Assembly: GCA_027083655.1 (NCBI GenBank)
Contig: JALWNS010000166.1
Coordinates: 1-5,592, forward strand
Source: Bacteroidales bacterium
GTDB taxonomy: Bacteria > Bacteroidota > Bacteroidia > Bacteroidales > S143-33
Length of the DNA: 5,592 nucleotides
Reading direction: 5' to 3'
The notes under the pieces were generated by a model, which was not told where the DNA came from, did not search any database, and saw only the letters and a list, made by a program, of their open reading frames with translations. Positions 4,996-5,592 of this stretch are shown piece after piece (position 1 is the first letter of the stretch; every line of letters starts with the position of its first letter). Position numbers and translations under genes: made by a program.

Positions 4996-5005
4996 CAAAG
5001 CTTTG
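4996..5005. repeat. Palindrome CAAAGCTTTG at the predicted transcription start
   Basis: A perfect 10-base palindrome sits four bases past the -7 box of the permease promoter, within flanking GTTAA...TTTAAC. Its position over the start site would suit an operator. The length is short enough to arise by chance, and no regulator is encoded nearby. Confidence 0.3.
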
Positions 5006-5017
5006 AATTTAACGCAC

Positions 5018-5592
5018 ATGGACATTGCGACTATTGTATTACTTTTAGTAGCCGGACTGATGGTAGGCTTCATCAATACACTGGCCGGTGGAGGGTCTGT
5101 TATATCCCTCTCAGCCCTTATCCTTCTGGGTCTGCCTGCTAATGTAGCCAATGGTACTAACCGCATAGCCATTCTTATTCAAAACATCGGGGCAGTTGGT
5201 AATTTCAAGCGCCATAACGTACTGGACTCGCGTAAAGGAATAATTCTGTCAATCCCTGCCCTTGTGGGTGCAGTTATAGGATCATGGATAGCAGCAGATA
5301 TTAATGAGGAGCTCATCCGGAAAATCATTGGCATCATCTTGATAATCATGCTTTTTGTGATGCTATTTAATCCCAAGAAATGGATCAAAGGAGATGAACA
5401 CTTGCAGCAGAAAAAGGTAGGCCTGGGGCAAATAGTGATGTTCTTCTTCATAGGCATATATGGCGGATTCATTCATATAGGCGTGGGATATGCACTGTTG
5501 GCAGGCATAGTGCTGGGTGCTGGTTATGACCTAGTCAAAGGCAATGCTATAAAGGTTCTCATTATACTGCTATGGACACCGCTTAGCCTGCT
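5018..5592 (+). CDS. TauE/SafE-family membrane permease, C-terminus cut by the window edge
   Basis: 191 codons are visible of an expected 250 or so. The family comprises polytopic inner-membrane proteins linked to export or uptake of sulfite, sulfoacetate and other organosulfur or small anionic compounds. The first span carries the hallmark GFINTLAGGGS (17-27), followed by NGTNR (45-49) and a long hydrophobic second segment. Further spans occur around 71-90 and 97-115, and again from about 137. The ATG at 5018 is chosen because the first membrane span then begins immediately, as in relatives, and because the promoter at 4961-4991 lies downstream of the alternative in-frame ATGs at 4913 and 4952. 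The gene is divergent from the Mpv17-like gene with 103 bases between start codons. No sulfur-metabolism gene is visible here, so the substrate is open. Confidence 0.92.
   Translation, partial: MDIATIVLLLVAGLMVGFINTLAGGGSVISLSALILLGLPANVANGTNRIAILIQNIGAVGNFKRHNVLDSRKGIILSIPALVGAVIGSWIAADINEELIRKIIGIILIIMLFVMLFNPKKWIKGDEHLQQKKVGLGQIVMFFFIGIYGGFIHIGVGYALLAGIVLGAGYDLVKGNAIKVLIILLWTPLSL

Noticed and set aside
4913..5017. Earlier in-frame ATGs (4913, 4952) for the TauE/SafE gene
   Set aside because: Both lie upstream of the predicted transcription start near 4996, and the resulting extension is not like the family N-terminus.
4915..5172. N-terminal extension of the Mpv17-like gene upstream of 4914
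   Set aside because: These 86 residues overlap the divergent permease gene and its promoter in antisense, and have no membrane-protein character. The ATG at 4914 leads directly into the first span.

Overview
The window reads as a housekeeping stretch of a Bacteroidota chromosome. The main evidence is the promoter grammar. Four intergenic sites match TTTG-N19-TAnnTTTG exactly, the -33/-7 promoter type of this phylum. They precede both tRNA genes, greA and the TauE/SafE gene. The genes start after A/T-rich leaders without clear Shine-Dalgarno sequences, and the greA next to HIT-protein order also fits. Base composition is moderately A+T-rich, with very A+T-rich intergenic regions.

Left part (1-1264): a MoxR-type AAA+ ATPase gene runs leftwards off the window edge. 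It diverges from two rightward tRNA genes, Ser(UGA) and Pro(UGG), each with its own promoter. A strong intrinsic terminator closes the tRNA block. Bases 1265-1424 hold no gene that I can support, only weak hairpins.

Middle (1425-4914): five leftward genes follow. In transcription order these are a small polytopic membrane protein resembling the Mpv17/PMP22 family (4213-4914), a divergent YchF/OLA1-type P-loop NTPase (3087-4178), greA (2490-2969), a HIT-family nucleotide hydrolase/transferase (1932-2348), and a small protein resembling the STAS/SpoIIAA fold (1425-1838). Although collinear, they are mostly separate units. ychF and greA have recognisable promoters, a possible one precedes the HIT gene, and terminator hairpins follow ychF, greA and the HIT gene.

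Right edge (4915-5592): a TauE/SafE-type membrane permease gene diverges from the Mpv17-like gene across a 103-bp intergenic region and runs off the window.

I do not see a mobile element, CRISPR array, toxin-antitoxin pair, defence cluster or biosynthetic cluster. Two points merit follow-up. First, the YchF copy has lost several family hallmarks, including the position equivalent to E. coli His114. Second, a terminator-like hairpin lies inside the predicted greA leader RNA, downstream of a perfect promoter, which suggests leader termination of greA. The genes share no evident pathway. greA, the tRNAs and ychF touch transcription and translation, while the two membrane proteins and the MoxR ATPase are independent neighbours.
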